Source: an uncultured Bacillus sp.
GTDB taxonomy: Bacteria; Bacillota; Bacilli; Bacillales_B; DSM-18226
Assembly: GCF_946478885.1 (NCBI RefSeq)
Contig: NZ_CAMLDX010000036.1
Coordinates: 1-30,763, forward strand
Direction: 5' to 3'
DNA: 30,763 bases
The notes under the pieces were generated by a model. It ran no database searches and was not told the DNA's origin. It saw only the letters and a list, made by a program, of their open reading frames with translations. The position numbers were made by a program, and so were the translations under genes. Shown here in pieces: positions 10,625 through 18,683 of the stretch; position 1 is the first letter of the stretch, and each line of letters opens with the position of its first letter.

Positions 10625-11998
10625 TTGGAAGTCATTCATATTTATCATACAAATGATTTGCATAGTCATTTTGAGCATTGGCCTCGGATTCACCATTTTT
10701 TGCAGGAACGGAAAAAGTGGCATGAGCAAGCCGGTGAGGGATTTTTATTATTTGACCTTGGTGATCACGCTGACCGTTCGCATCCATTAACGGAAGCAAC
10801 CCATGGTAATGTGAATGTCGATCTGCTGAATAAAGCCGGATATCATGCCGTCACTATTGGGAATAATGAAGGAATAACCTTTCCACATGAGGATTTAGAG
10901 CACTTATATGATCATCGTTTATTCGAAGTCCTGCTTGCAAATTTATATCGGGAAGATGGAGAGCGACCTGGCTGGGCAAAGGCCGCTACCGTTTATGAAA
11001 CGAAAGGCGGCATAAAGGCAACGGTCACCGGACTGACCGCCTCCTATTCCCATCTTTATCGGCTGATGGGGTGGAAGGTGACAGATCCATATGAAGAACT
11101 AAGGAATCAGCTAGATCAACAGAAAGAACAGTCTGATATGATAATCCTGCTTTCCCATCTGGGGATTCATGATGATGAAAAAATTGCCTGCCAGTTTCCG
11201 GAAGTTGACGTCATTATCGGTGGACATACCCATCATATTTTCCATGAGGGAAAAATGGTGAATAATACGTTGCTGGCATGTGCAGGTAAATATGGGATGT
11301 ATATCGGGCATATTCGTTTAGCCATTGACCCGGAGACAAAGAAAATAAAGGAAAAAAGGGCATGGTTGTATGATACGAATGAATTGCCTCCTGTAAACAA
11401 TGAGATAGAGCAAGTGGAGAATTTTTATAATACTGGGAAAGCAATGCTTTCGACAGATATTATCGCTAGTCATTATGTCCACACATCACAGGACGAGCTT
11501 GCCGTGTTGTTATGCAATGCCCTCAGGGAGAGCTGTGCGGCTGATTGTGCCTTTATCAATAAAGGGTTGATTCTGGAAAATCTCGATCCGGGGATTGTTA
11601 CAAAGTTTGATTTACATAAAATATGTCCACACCCTATCAACCCGTGTGTGGTTGAATTGACAGGTTCAGAGTTAAAAGAAGTTTTGGTACAGACACTCGA
11701 TGAAAAGTGGAGCGATATGCAGATAATGGGATTTGGTTTTCGCGGAAAGATCATGGGGAAAATGATCTACAGCGGAATTCAGATAGCGAGGAAAAAGCAG
11801 TATTATATGTTCTCTATCCATGGTATACCGATCGTAAGTGATAGTAAGTATACATTGGCAATACCGGATATGTTTACATTTGGAAAGTTTTTCCCAGCCA
11901 TCTTTCGTGCTGAAAATAAACAATATATGTTGCCGGATTTTATGAGGCATCTGCTCGCTTGGAAAATACAAGAAACTGAAAAACAAGCAGCAGACTAA
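10625..11998 (+). CDS. yunD: YunD-like metallophosphoesterase / 5'-nucleotidase family protein
   Basis: This is a 457-residue cytosolic member of the UshA/5'-nucleotidase metallophosphoesterase family with no signal peptide. Metal-site motifs are in order: HTNDLHSHF (Asp11, His13), LLFDLGDHADRSHP (about 41-54), TIGNNEG (about 78-84), ILLSHLG and IGGHTHH. The second half (from about residue 285) fits the 5'-nucleotidase C-terminal domain, and contains MGFGFRGKIMG. The start is TTG 10625 (MEVIHIYHTNDLH) with GGGAAAGG nine bases upstream; an ATG at 10618 is out of frame. The biological substrate is unknown. yunC follows. Confidence 0.88.
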   Translation: MEVIHIYHTNDLHSHFEHWPRIHHFLQERKKWHEQAGEGFLLFDLGDHADRSHPLTEATHGNVNVDLLNKAGYHAVTIGNNEGITFPHEDLEHLYDHRLFEVLLANLYREDGERPGWAKAATVYETKGGIKATVTGLTASYSHLYRLMGWKVTDPYEELRNQLDQQKEQSDMIILLSHLGIHDDEKIACQFPEVDVIIGGHTHHIFHEGKMVNNTLLACAGKYGMYIGHIRLAIDPETKKIKEKRAWLYDTNELPPVNNEIEQVENFYNTGKAMLSTDIIASHYVHTSQDELAVLLCNALRESCAADCAFINKGLILENLDPGIVTKFDLHKICPHPINPCVVELTGSELKEVLVQTLDEKWSDMQIMGFGFRGKIMGKMIYSGIQIARKKQYYMFSIHGIPIVSDSKYTLAIPDMFTFGKFFPAIFRAENKQYMLPDFMRHLLAWKIQETEKQAAD

Positions 11999-12055
11999 TA
12001 CACCTTTTTGTCCTTTTCTCATATTTTAATCATAGGGAGGAGAGGAGCGATAGGT

Positions 12056-12358
12056 ATGATAGACGTATCACCCATTGATATAAGCGGGCATAAATTTATC
12101 GGTATTTCCGTTCAATTACCTAAGACGAATCTTTTGATTGTAACAAGTGATAAAGGATATATTATGTGTGGGGCATTGGATGTTGCTTTGCTTAACGAAA
12201 AATTAAAAGACCGAAAAGTGATTGCCGGAAGGGCTGTTGGCGTGAAAACGATTGAACAGTTGTTAGAAGCTCCGTTGGAATCTGTTACCTATGAGGCAGA
12301 AGCCAATGGAATTTATCAAGGTATGATTGGCAGAGAAGCCATGCTGAAGATGATCTGA
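12056..12358 (+). CDS. yunC: YunC family protein (DUF1805)
   Basis: This 100-residue protein resembles B. subtilis YunC, a small alpha/beta DUF1805 protein of unknown function. Recognisable parts are MIDVSPIDISGHKFIGISVQLPKT at the start, KGYIMCGALDVALLNEKL in the middle and a C-terminal MIGREAMLKMI. I chose ATG 12056 because GGGAGGAGAGGAG lies just upstream; a TTG 48 bases earlier is in frame but has no ribosome site. It lies 57 bases after yunD and is followed by a palindromic repeat with a T-tract that could stop transcription. Confidence 0.85.
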   Translation: MIDVSPIDISGHKFIGISVQLPKTNLLIVTSDKGYIMCGALDVALLNEKLKDRKVIAGRAVGVKTIEQLLEAPLESVTYEAEANGIYQGMIGREAMLKMI

Positions 12359-12373
12359 TAGATAAGCGGTATA

Positions 12374-12494
12374 GGGAGCTGTCCCGAAAATAAAGGTGTC
12401 AGGCACCACAATCTTGTTTCCTTTTGCATCAATCCGCGCTGGATATAGATGGTGGATGCCCTAACACTTTATGAGACAGTTCCATTTTTTTTTT
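12374..12494 (+). repeat. Palindromic repeat element, copy 1, with trailing T-tract
   Basis: The imperfect palindrome of about 110 bases runs from GGGAGCTGTCCC (12374-12385) to GAGACAGTTCC (12473-12483). Inner arms are AAAGGTGTCAGGCACCA and TGGTGGATGCCCTAACACTTTA. A copy with clear sequence identity lies at 27661-27768. Eleven T residues follow the palindrome here, so it may also terminate yunC transcription. No coding capacity is seen. Confidence 0.8.
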
Positions 12495-12530
12495 TACATA
12501 AAATGAAAAATTCTTATTGAGAAATTTTGA

Positions 12531-12557
12531 TGAAAATAGACCTAAAAGTTCCGATAT
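12531..12557 (+). promoter_or_regulatory. Candidate SigD promoter for the HD-GYP gene
   Basis: TGAA (12531-12534), 15 bases, TCCGATAT (12550-12557) fits the SigD (flagellar sigma) pattern TAAA-N15-GCCGATAT with one mismatch in each box. It lies 39 bases before the HD-GYP start codon. Control of a c-di-GMP hydrolase by the motility sigma factor would be sensible, but this is inferred from the sequence only. Confidence 0.5.
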
Positions 12558-12596
12558 AACATTCAGTAAAAAAGAAAAAGATATGGGTGTTTCAGT

Positions 12597-13688
12597 ATGA
12601 GATTAGTGGCAACAGCGACTGTAGCGGTCGGAACGAAGCTTGGAAAGCCGATTTATAATGAAAAGGGTAAAATCTTAGTGAATAAAGGTGTAGCGCTGAA
12701 TGAGCGTATACTAAAACGATTGAGACAGATGGGAATTACTTTTATCTATATTGATGATCAGATGGTGGATATCGAGTTTCGTGAACCGATATCCGATCAT
12801 TTAAAACAAAAGGCACTGTCAGCCATTGTTGCAACTTTTAAGAAAATTGAGACAGAACCCGTTTCTTCCAGAGCATTTGTGTTAGAAAAATCGGTGAAGG
12901 AATTTAAAGGCATCATCCGGAATATGCTGAGTGAAGTAAAAAAAAACAGGGAATTAATGTCGTTGTTATCAGATATATGTATACATGATTCTTATATTTT
13001 TACTCATTCTCTTAATGTCTCCCTTTATGCCTTGGCCATTGGAATGGAGATGGGTCTGGCGGAGCCTCAATTGGAAATGATAGGTCTAGGTGCCCTCCTC
13101 CATGATATCGGTAAGGTCACCGTTCCAACGGAAATATTAATGAAGCCGGGACATCTGACAGATGATGAATTTGCGATAATCAAAGCACATACATCCAATG
13201 GATTTGAGCTTTTAAGGAAAACGTACACCTTGCCGCTGCTTGTCGCCCATTGTGCCTATCAGCATCATGAAAGGCTCGATGGTTCAGGATATCCGAGAGG
13301 AATTATTGGAAAGGATATCCACCTTTTTGCACAAATCATCGCGGTTGCCGATGTATTTGATGCCGTAACATCCAATCGGGTCTATAGAACAGCGATGCTT
13401 CCGCATGAAGGGCTTGAATTATTATATTCCGGTATGGGAAAACAGTTTCAGGAAAAAATTGTGAAGGCTTTTTATCATTCCGTCGCCATTTATCCTGTCG
13501 GAATGACGGTAGAGATAAATGATGGGAGGAAGGGAGTCGTGATAAGGCAAAATGTTTTATACAGCGATCGCCCTTTTGTGCAGGTTTTTGAGGAGAACGG
13601 AAGCAAAATAAAGCCCTATGAAATTAATTTGGCTGAAGAACTGGCGGCTGTTGTAATAGGATGCGATACAACATGTAAAATAGGATAA
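12597..13688 (+). CDS. HD-GYP domain cyclic-di-GMP phosphodiesterase
   Basis: This is a predicted cytosolic hydrolase of cyclic di-GMP, 363 residues with no membrane segment. The HD-GYP domain covers about 115-295: His137 in FTHSLNVSLYA, the HD pair 169-170 in LLHDIGKV, His198 in AHTSNGFELL, His223-His224 in YQHHERLDGSGYP with GYP at 231-233, and Asp252 in AVADVFDAV. All metal-ligand positions look intact. The first ~60 residues (MRLVATATVAVGTKLGKPIY) and last ~65 (YPVGMTVEINDGRKGVV) are the usual flanking segments of Firmicute members. The start is ATG 12597; its ribosome site (GGGTG) is weak. It lies between yunC and yunB, where I recall no such gene in B. subtilis. Confidence 0.9.
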   Translation: MRLVATATVAVGTKLGKPIYNEKGKILVNKGVALNERILKRLRQMGITFIYIDDQMVDIEFREPISDHLKQKALSAIVATFKKIETEPVSSRAFVLEKSVKEFKGIIRNMLSEVKKNRELMSLLSDICIHDSYIFTHSLNVSLYALAIGMEMGLAEPQLEMIGLGALLHDIGKVTVPTEILMKPGHLTDDEFAIIKAHTSNGFELLRKTYTLPLLVAHCAYQHHERLDGSGYPRGIIGKDIHLFAQIIAVADVFDAVTSNRVYRTAMLPHEGLELLYSGMGKQFQEKIVKAFYHSVAIYPVGMTVEINDGRKGVVIRQNVLYSDRPFVQVFEENGSKIKPYEINLAEELAAVVIGCDTTCKIG

Positions 13689-13789
13689 CGGATGCTGGAC
13701 TGGGATGAAATAAATACGAAAATGAATATATTTTTGCGTTAGTCCCTCCTTTTGGTGCATACATTAGCTTGTAGAGGGAGGGATTTGTC

Positions 13790-14545
13790 TTGGCAAAGTT
13801 TCGCAGACGACGGCTGCTGAAAAGAGGCCCCTTGCCGCTTAGATATGTTTTTCTACTGACATTCGTTTTCTTTATTTTTTCAACAGCAGGCGGTCTCTGG
13901 ATCATAAACGAGGGGCTAAAACCGACACTGATGAGCTATGCCAAATCTGAAACAAGAAAAATTGCCACTCTTGTCATAAGCAAAGCAGTGAATAATGAGA
14001 TCGCAAACAGTGAAGACACGGAAATCTTTCAGACGATACCTAATACCGACGGTTCTGGAAATATTCAACTGGATACAGAAAAAATTTCCAGGCTTCAATC
14101 AGAAATGGAAAACCTGGTTCAGAAAAACATAACAGAGGCAGAACAAGGAAATTTAAAGGTTCTTGAATCACTGGAAGAGATTGAAATAGACAGAGAAGAA
14201 TCCGGGAAAAAACAAGGAATTATTTATTATGTACCGTTGGGGCAGGCTACAAATAATGCTATGCTCGGTAGTCTCGGTCCAAAAATACCGATTCGCTTTT
14301 CTGCGATTGGGGATGTCCAATCAAATGTTAAAACGAAAGTAACGGAGTATGGGATTAATAATGCCCATATTGAGGTATATATCGCCCTTCAGGTAAATAT
14401 TGAAATTATTATTCCGTTTGCCACAGATAAGACAACGGTGAAACGGAATATCCCGATTGGCATGGGAATTTTCCCCGGGAATGTACCACAGTTTTACAAT
14501 AATGGGGGAGGTATGCCTCCGGTCATTGATATGCCGGAAGGTTAA
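13790..14545 (+). CDS. yunB: Sporulation protein YunB
   Basis: This 251-residue protein matches YunB, a mother-cell sporulation protein of the SigE regulon in B. subtilis with no known biochemical role. An Arg-rich N-terminus (AKFRRRRLLKRG) is followed by one membrane segment at about 18-39 and an extracytoplasmic domain. The conserved part includes YYVPLGQATNNAMLGSLGPKIP and IPIGMGIFPGNVPQFY, with a Pro-rich tail. The start is TTG 13790, six bases after GGGAGGGA. CATACATT at 13758-13765 fits a SigE -10, but the -35 is poor. The ribosome site lies in one arm of an inverted repeat. Confidence 0.88.
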   Translation: MAKFRRRRLLKRGPLPLRYVFLLTFVFFIFSTAGGLWIINEGLKPTLMSYAKSETRKIATLVISKAVNNEIANSEDTEIFQTIPNTDGSGNIQLDTEKISRLQSEMENLVQKNITEAEQGNLKVLESLEEIEIDREESGKKQGIIYYVPLGQATNNAMLGSLGPKIPIRFSAIGDVQSNVKTKVTEYGINNAHIEVYIALQVNIEIIIPFATDKTTVKRNIPIGMGIFPGNVPQFYNNGGGMPPVIDMPEG

Positions 14546-14575
14546 GCAGGTGCACATCATTCATGCACCTGCTTT
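14545..14575 (+). terminator. Hairpin between convergent yunB and lytH
   Basis: A perfect 10-bp stem, AGCAGGTGCA (14545-14554) / TGCACCTGCT (14564-14573), starts at the last base of the yunB stop. The T-tract after it is poor (TTGC), so it may be a weak terminator or a 3'-end stabiliser. Confidence 0.55.
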
Positions 14576-14623
14576 GCTGCAAAATAGATGGTATATGTCG
14601 TTGTACGACCGATTCCTCTTTCT

Positions 14624-15616
14624 TTATTTTCTTGCCCTTTGTCGTTCCTGTTTTTCCCAAAGCTTCAAATGCGGGTATGGATCATAGGACCATTCGGTAT
14701 AACCGTTATCTCGATACATGCCGTAATGCAAATGCGGCGGGAATTTACCGGAGGTTCCTGGAGGGCCATAGCCCGAACTTCCAACACTGCCGATAACTTG
14801 TCCCAGATCTACAACCTGTCCGACTTCAAGATCCTTAGCGAAACCATTTAAATGGGCAAAATAATGGTAGTTGTTATTGATATCTCGGATTCCTATCCTC
14901 CATCCGCCATACTTATTCCAGCCCTTCATTTCAATAATTCCGTAAGCGGTAGCTTTTACCGGAACTCCGTAATTCGCGAAAATATCAGTTCCTTCATGGA
15001 TTCTTCGTCCGCCCCAGCCCCTAGCATCTCCCCATGTACTTCGATAGCTGAAGTTGCTTCGTAGTGGTACGGGGAAGGCATGCTTCTCCAAGTCAATTCT
15101 ACCGAAATGATGGTAAATTTTGGCTTTTCCAGAAATAATCCCTACCGCTTTGTCCCTTTTATAATAGTCCCATAAGGCCATCTTAATATGGGCATGGTCT
15201 ACTCCGTATTGTAAGATATAGCGGGCAAAGGAATACATCACATCTATATCATTGGTAAGGGTGGCCTTTCCGTCACCATCACCGTCAGAACCAATGCCGC
15301 CAAAAAATTGGATAGAAAGAGGATTATCATCCTCTGGATTTGGATTTGTGATCCCAGCCCATTCCTCCTGTCGAAAATAGATCCCACTTACACCTTCAAC
15401 CTTTGGAATATCCTTTCGGAACTGGCGGATATTCCGTTCATATTGGTCAATTGCCGCTAAGTAATACCATGGAATATTTGTTACGGATTCGATCTTTTGG
15501 TATAATTCCATGCGCTTAGCGAAACTATTGGCTTCATTATTTTCGGCTTGAGCCTGAATTGGTGCATTCATTAGAATCAGGATCATACAAAATGAATAGA
15601 TGAACAATTGCCGCAT
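14624..15616 (-). CDS. lytH: M23-family peptidoglycan endopeptidase LytH (YunA)
   Basis: This resembles LytH (YunA), the sporulation L-Ala-D-Glu peptidase that trims cortex peptides in B. subtilis. The 330-residue product has a signal peptide or anchor at 1-24 (ending IQAQA). The N-terminal domain contains GSDGDGDGKATLTNDID (110-126), an EF-hand-like acidic loop. The LytM/M23 domain spans about 200-305, with zinc and catalytic residues His207 and Asp211 (IHEGTD), His255 (HYFAHL), and His295 and His297 (PHLHYG). I chose ATG 15616 with AAAGGA eight bases upstream; the longer opening from TTG 15637 would contain that site. It is transcribed towards yunB. Confidence 0.9.
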   Translation of the reverse strand: MRQLFIYSFCMILILMNAPIQAQAENNEANSFAKRMELYQKIESVTNIPWYYLAAIDQYERNIRQFRKDIPKVEGVSGIYFRQEEWAGITNPNPEDDNPLSIQFFGGIGSDGDGDGKATLTNDIDVMYSFARYILQYGVDHAHIKMALWDYYKRDKAVGIISGKAKIYHHFGRIDLEKHAFPVPLRSNFSYRSTWGDARGWGGRRIHEGTDIFANYGVPVKATAYGIIEMKGWNKYGGWRIGIRDINNNYHYFAHLNGFAKDLEVGQVVDLGQVIGSVGSSGYGPPGTSGKFPPHLHYGMYRDNGYTEWSYDPYPHLKLWEKQERQRARK

Positions 15617-15839
15617 ACAAACATTCCTTTCTGTCAATTCTTCTCCTTTAGTTTGCGGGATTTTAAGAAATTCATATTAGATAATTATTGGAAAATGTGA
15701 GGAGATGCCTTCAGCTTGTTGTTCATTTCCATATATGTTAAAGTGACAACAGTAGGTAACAAGGAAAGGTTATTGCTATTACGATATAACTTTATTTATG
15801 GTAGCTAAAGTTGAATAATAAAGAATGGAGTGAAGATAT

Positions 15840-16757
15840 TTGACCCAACAAAATGAAATGAAACGCAAACCTGAATGGTTAAAAATAAAAATAAATACGA
15901 ATCAAAACTATACCGAAATAAAAAAAATGATGCGAGAGAAAAGTCTGCATACCGTTTGTGAGGAGGCACGGTGTCCAAATATTCATGAATGCTGGGCAGA
16001 AAGAAGGACGGCCACTTTTATGATTTTGGGGGATACGTGTACAAGGGCGTGCCGGTTTTGCGCGGTTAAAACCGGTCTTCCGACAGAATTAGACTGGAAG
16101 GAGCCGGAGCGGGTAGCTGATTCAGTTAGCTTGATGAATTTGAAGCATGTGGTTGTGACCGCTGTCGCTCGGGATGATTTAAAGGATGGCGGAGCCGCCG
16201 TTTTTGCCGAAACCGTGAGAGCGATCAGAAGAAAAAGTCCATTCACAACCATTGAGGTTTTGCCATCAGATATGGGTGGCATTGCTGAAAATCTGCAGAT
16301 TTTAATGAACGCAAAGCCGGATATACTTAACCATAATATCGAAACTGTTGAACGGTTAACACCAAAGGTTCGGGCACGGGCAAAATACAATCGTTCCTTA
16401 GAATTTCTGCGACGGGCAAAGGAAATGCAGCCTGATATACCAACGAAATCCTCCCTAATGGTCGGTCTGGGGGAAACAAAGGAAGAAATCATAGCCGTTA
16501 TGGATGATTTAAGAGCAAATCAGGTGGACATTATGACGATTGGACAATATTTGCAACCGACAAAAAAACATTTGCCGGTTGAGAAGTACTATCATCCCCA
16601 TGAATTTCTGGAATTAAAAGCAATCGCCCTGGCAAAGGGCTTCAGTCATTGTGAGGCAGGGCCGCTTGTCCGTTCTTCCTACCATGCTGATGAACAAGTC
16701 CATAACGGAGAGAAGAAAGAGCAATTGCATCAGAACCAGGAAACGAAAAACGCTTAA
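15840..16757 (+). CDS. lipA: Lipoyl synthase LipA
   Basis: LipA is a radical-SAM enzyme that inserts two sulfurs into protein-bound octanoyl groups. The 305-residue product shows both [4Fe-4S] sites: the auxiliary cluster [12 protein letters not shown] (Cys40, Cys45, Cys51) and the radical-SAM cluster CTRACRFC (Cys67, Cys71, Cys74). The C-terminal [10 protein letters not shown] supplies the conserved serine ligand of the auxiliary cluster. The start is TTG 15840 ([15 protein letters not shown]) with TGGAGTGA upstream; ATG 15858 is an alternative that loses six residues. Its auxiliary cluster is consumed each cycle, so it depends on Fe-S repair pathways encoded nearby. A bidirectional terminator follows. 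Confidence 0.96.
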   Translation: MTQQNEMKRKPEWLKIKINTNQNYTEIKKMMREKSLHTVCEEARCPNIHECWAERRTATFMILGDTCTRACRFCAVKTGLPTELDWKEPERVADSVSLMNLKHVVVTAVARDDLKDGGAAVFAETVRAIRRKSPFTTIEVLPSDMGGIAENLQILMNAKPDILNHNIETVERLTPKVRARAKYNRSLEFLRRAKEMQPDIPTKSSLMVGLGETKEEIIAVMDDLRANQVDIMTIGQYLQPTKKHLPVEKYYHPHEFLELKAIALAKGFSHCEAGPLVRSSYHADEQVHNGEKKEQLHQNQETKNA

Positions 16758-16784
16758 CAAAGGACTGTATGTCCGAAACATAAA

Positions 16785-16822
16785 AAACGGGGTTGACATT
16801 TTAGAGCGTCAGCCCCGTTTCC
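16785..16822. terminator. Bidirectional terminator between lipA and the YhcN/YlaJ lipoprotein gene
   Basis: The perfect 13-bp stem AAACGGGGTTGAC (16785-16797) would need GTCAACCCCGTTT; the 3' strand is GTCAGCCCCGTTT (16808-16820), so one pair is G-T. A-rich and T-rich flanks on the two sides suit termination from both convergent genes. Confidence 0.85.
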
Positions 16823-16829
16823 CTTTATT

Positions 16830-17435
16830 CTACTGTTTATTCTCGCCATTCACATTCTCATTATTGTTCAGTTCCCGTCCCTGGGGTGATTTTTTCATTT
16901 CACGTATGAGATTATTGATTCCATTTACGGCGTTCTTGCTGTCAGAATCAAGCTGTGCATAGCTGTTCATGATATTCCTTAATTGTTTGTTATCGCTGAC
17001 ATATACACGGTACCATCTTGGGACAAATGCCATTGCAGATTTTTTTACTTGATCCGCAGTCAAATTGCGGTTTCTTGTATCGCTTTCGTATATAATGAGC
17101 ACTTCTTTATCAGTGACCAGTGTGGCCGCATCCTGAACATTCGGGAGATTGATAAGGTTCTTGGAAATAACGTCAGCTAATTTTTCCCGGTCCATCGCCG
17201 CATAGTGATCCTTCGTCATTCGTTCACCGGCGACAGGGCTCTTCTGATGACGCACATAACCAAAGTTCTCGCTCACATTCTCATCGCTTACATGTTTATA
17301 TAAATCTGCACGGCTGTCATTGACATTAATCGTATTGCCGCTTTCTTCATACAGATCATTTTTTGCTTCATCGTTTTGGCAGGCCGCCAAGGCAGTCAGA
17401 CTGCACAGCCCAATGGCCAGTAATGCTTTTTTCAA
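16830..17435 (-). CDS. yutC: YhcN/YlaJ-family lipoprotein (YutC-like)
   Basis: This is a 201-residue predicted lipoprotein of the YhcN/YlaJ family, whose members in Bacillus are linked to spores. Starting from TTG 17435 gives MKKALLAIGLCSLTALAAC with lipobox LAAC and lipidation at Cys19. GGAGGTG lies six bases upstream; that site contains the ATG of the longer reading, which argues against it. The mature part has a family core DREKLADVISKNLINLPNVQDAATLVTDKEVLI and VPRWYRVYVSDN, and an Asn-rich tail. The symbol is based on position beside lipA and yutD. Confidence 0.83.
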   Translation of the reverse strand: MKKALLAIGLCSLTALAACQNDEAKNDLYEESGNTINVNDSRADLYKHVSDENVSENFGYVRHQKSPVAGERMTKDHYAAMDREKLADVISKNLINLPNVQDAATLVTDKEVLIIYESDTRNRNLTADQVKKSAMAFVPRWYRVYVSDNKQLRNIMNSYAQLDSDSKNAVNGINNLIREMKKSPQGRELNNNENVNGENKQ

Positions 17436-17624
17436 TTCAAACACCTCCATATGATTAGAGTGACCGCAAACCAAGCTTTTCAGCTTAGTAATTGTTGGTG
17501 AATAAGTTATAATAAGAAGATAAAGGTTAATTTTGTTGTCCTATAAGGAGTGTCCCTTGCACTTTTCCTTATTTTATGGCTAAATTCTTGTTAAGAGGGC
17601 ATTTTGCTTTTAGAGGTGAATCGG

Positions 17625-17921
17625 ATGGTAAGCATTCAAAATAATAACTATGAACTTATTGAAGAAAGACGAAACGGTTTTAATGAAGAAGCATTTCGCA
17701 GCCGTTACAGTGATATTTTATCGAAATACGATTATATTGTCGGTGATTGGGGCTATGGGCAATTGCGTCTAAGAGGTTTTTTTGATGATCACAATCAAAA
17801 GGCTTCCTTCGATACAAAAATTAGTACTGTTACCGAATATTTGTATGAATTCTGTAATTTTGGTTGTGCGTATTTTATTGTGAAAAAGGTAAAAAGCGAA
17901 AAAAAGACTGACTCTAAGTAA
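17625..17921 (+). CDS. yutD: YutD family protein (DUF1027)
   Basis: This 98-residue cytosolic protein matches the YutD family of Firmicutes, function unknown. Strongly conserved blocks are seen: NGFNEEAFRSRYSDIL, YDYIVGDWGYGQLRLRGFF, ASFDTKISTVTEYLYEFCNFGCAYFIVKK. The two cysteines in EFCNFGC are typical. I chose ATG 17625 because AGAGGTG is six bases upstream; a TTG at 17604 is in frame without a site. A terminator hairpin begins inside the last codons. Confidence 0.9.
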   Translation: MVSIQNNNYELIEERRNGFNEEAFRSRYSDILSKYDYIVGDWGYGQLRLRGFFDDHNQKASFDTKISTVTEYLYEFCNFGCAYFIVKKVKSEKKTDSK

Positions 17922-17936
17922 TGTCAGTCTTTTTTT
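17901..17936 (+). terminator. Terminator overlapping the end of yutD
   Basis: The stem AAAAAGACTGAC / GTCAGTCTTTTT (from 17901 and from 17923) has a 10-base loop and a run of seven T residues. The 5' arm lies in the last six codons of yutD, so the stop codon is in the loop. Confidence 0.9.
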
Positions 17937-17974
17937 GACCAGCGGCTACGCAATAGAGCCGCACTTCTCTGTTA

Positions 17975-18280
17975 TCAGTACTGTTTATAATCCGAATAGG
18001 GTCGCTGTTCATCCTTCTTCGGATCATCATGAGGAGAATGGGCGCCATCAATTTGCCGTGGCAAATTCTGATGAAGAGATTTGAATTCATAATTAAAAGC
18101 GCTATAGCTCCGCTGTTCTTTTCGCCATGGTGTGCTTTTATTTTCAACGGGATTGTTTTTCTTATTATCCGAACCGTACGGTCCCTCCGGGAATTCCTCC
18201 GGGATGATATAATTCTTCATCTTTTCTACATTTGAGAAATTATAATATTTCTGATGTTTTTGTTCGTCCAACAGGATCAT
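17975..18280 (-). CDS. Small hydrophilic cytosolic protein, unknown function
   Basis: The 101-residue open frame encodes a charged, Cys-free, Pro- and Tyr-rich protein. Sequence such as IIPEEFPEGPYGS, ENKSTPWRKEQRSYSAFNYEFKSLHQNLPRQ and GAHSPHDDP reads like a real protein, and I recall similar unnamed cytosolic proteins beside yutD in other Bacillus. I cannot assign a family. The ATG at 18280 has no clear ribosome site; alternative starts are a TTG a few codons in or ATG at about 18220. An inverted repeat CATGAG/CTCATG (18283-18301 region) lies just upstream. An overlapping open frame in another frame was not accepted. Confidence 0.6.
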   Translation of the reverse strand: MILLDEQKHQKYYNFSNVEKMKNYIIPEEFPEGPYGSDNKKNNPVENKSTPWRKEQRSYSAFNYEFKSLHQNLPRQIDGAHSPHDDPKKDEQRPYSDYKQY

Positions 18281-18332
18281 CTCATGAGTAGTATTCTCAT
18301 GTTATGTGAAAACATGTGGAACGGCTATTCTT

Positions 18333-18599
18333 TTACACGATTTCTGAAAGAAATGATGATAATTCTGCTGCATCCTCTTTACTGATTTGAAAAGCATGTT
18401 CCAAATAGCCTTCCTCCTCTAAATCATCATGGCCAATAATGGCGAAGCGACCTCTTTGAATATCCAGGACTAATTTCTTTCTGTAATATCGTTCAGAAGT
18501 GATAATTGCTAAATCAAAACGGCTGTCTTCACCCATAAAACTAATATAACGGGTTTTTGTTTCTTCAGTTTCATCATATAAATAAAATCTCTCTGTCAC
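18333..18599 (-). CDS. DUF3055 family protein
   Basis: The 88-residue product resembles the small DUF3055 (SAV0927-type) proteins of Firmicutes. Matching features are RYISFMGEDSRFDLAIITSERYYRKKLVLDIQRGRFAIIGHDDLEEEGYLE and a C-terminal helix ISKEDAAELSSFL. The function is unknown. The start is GTG 18599 with GGGGGAG seven bases upstream. It is on the same strand as glpX, 84 bases downstream of it, and may share its transcript. Confidence 0.8.
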   Translation of the reverse strand: MTERFYLYDETEETKTRYISFMGEDSRFDLAIITSERYYRKKLVLDIQRGRFAIIGHDDLEEEGYLEHAFQISKEDAAELSSFLSEIV

Positions 18600-18683
18600 T
18601 ATTCATCTCCCCCTTAATTAGCTATTCTTGTATGACGCCACGTTGTCCCTATGTGAGAATGGAAATGGCTTTGCTTTCATTGT

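Noticed and set aside
14457..15064. Several plus-strand frames across the yunB end and lytH
   Set aside because: They are antisense to lytH, whose M23 zinc motifs are intact.
17914..18147. Second minus-strand frame overlapping the 101-residue protein
   Set aside because: Composition is poor, it overlaps the yutD terminator, and the competing frame reads as a more protein-like sequence.
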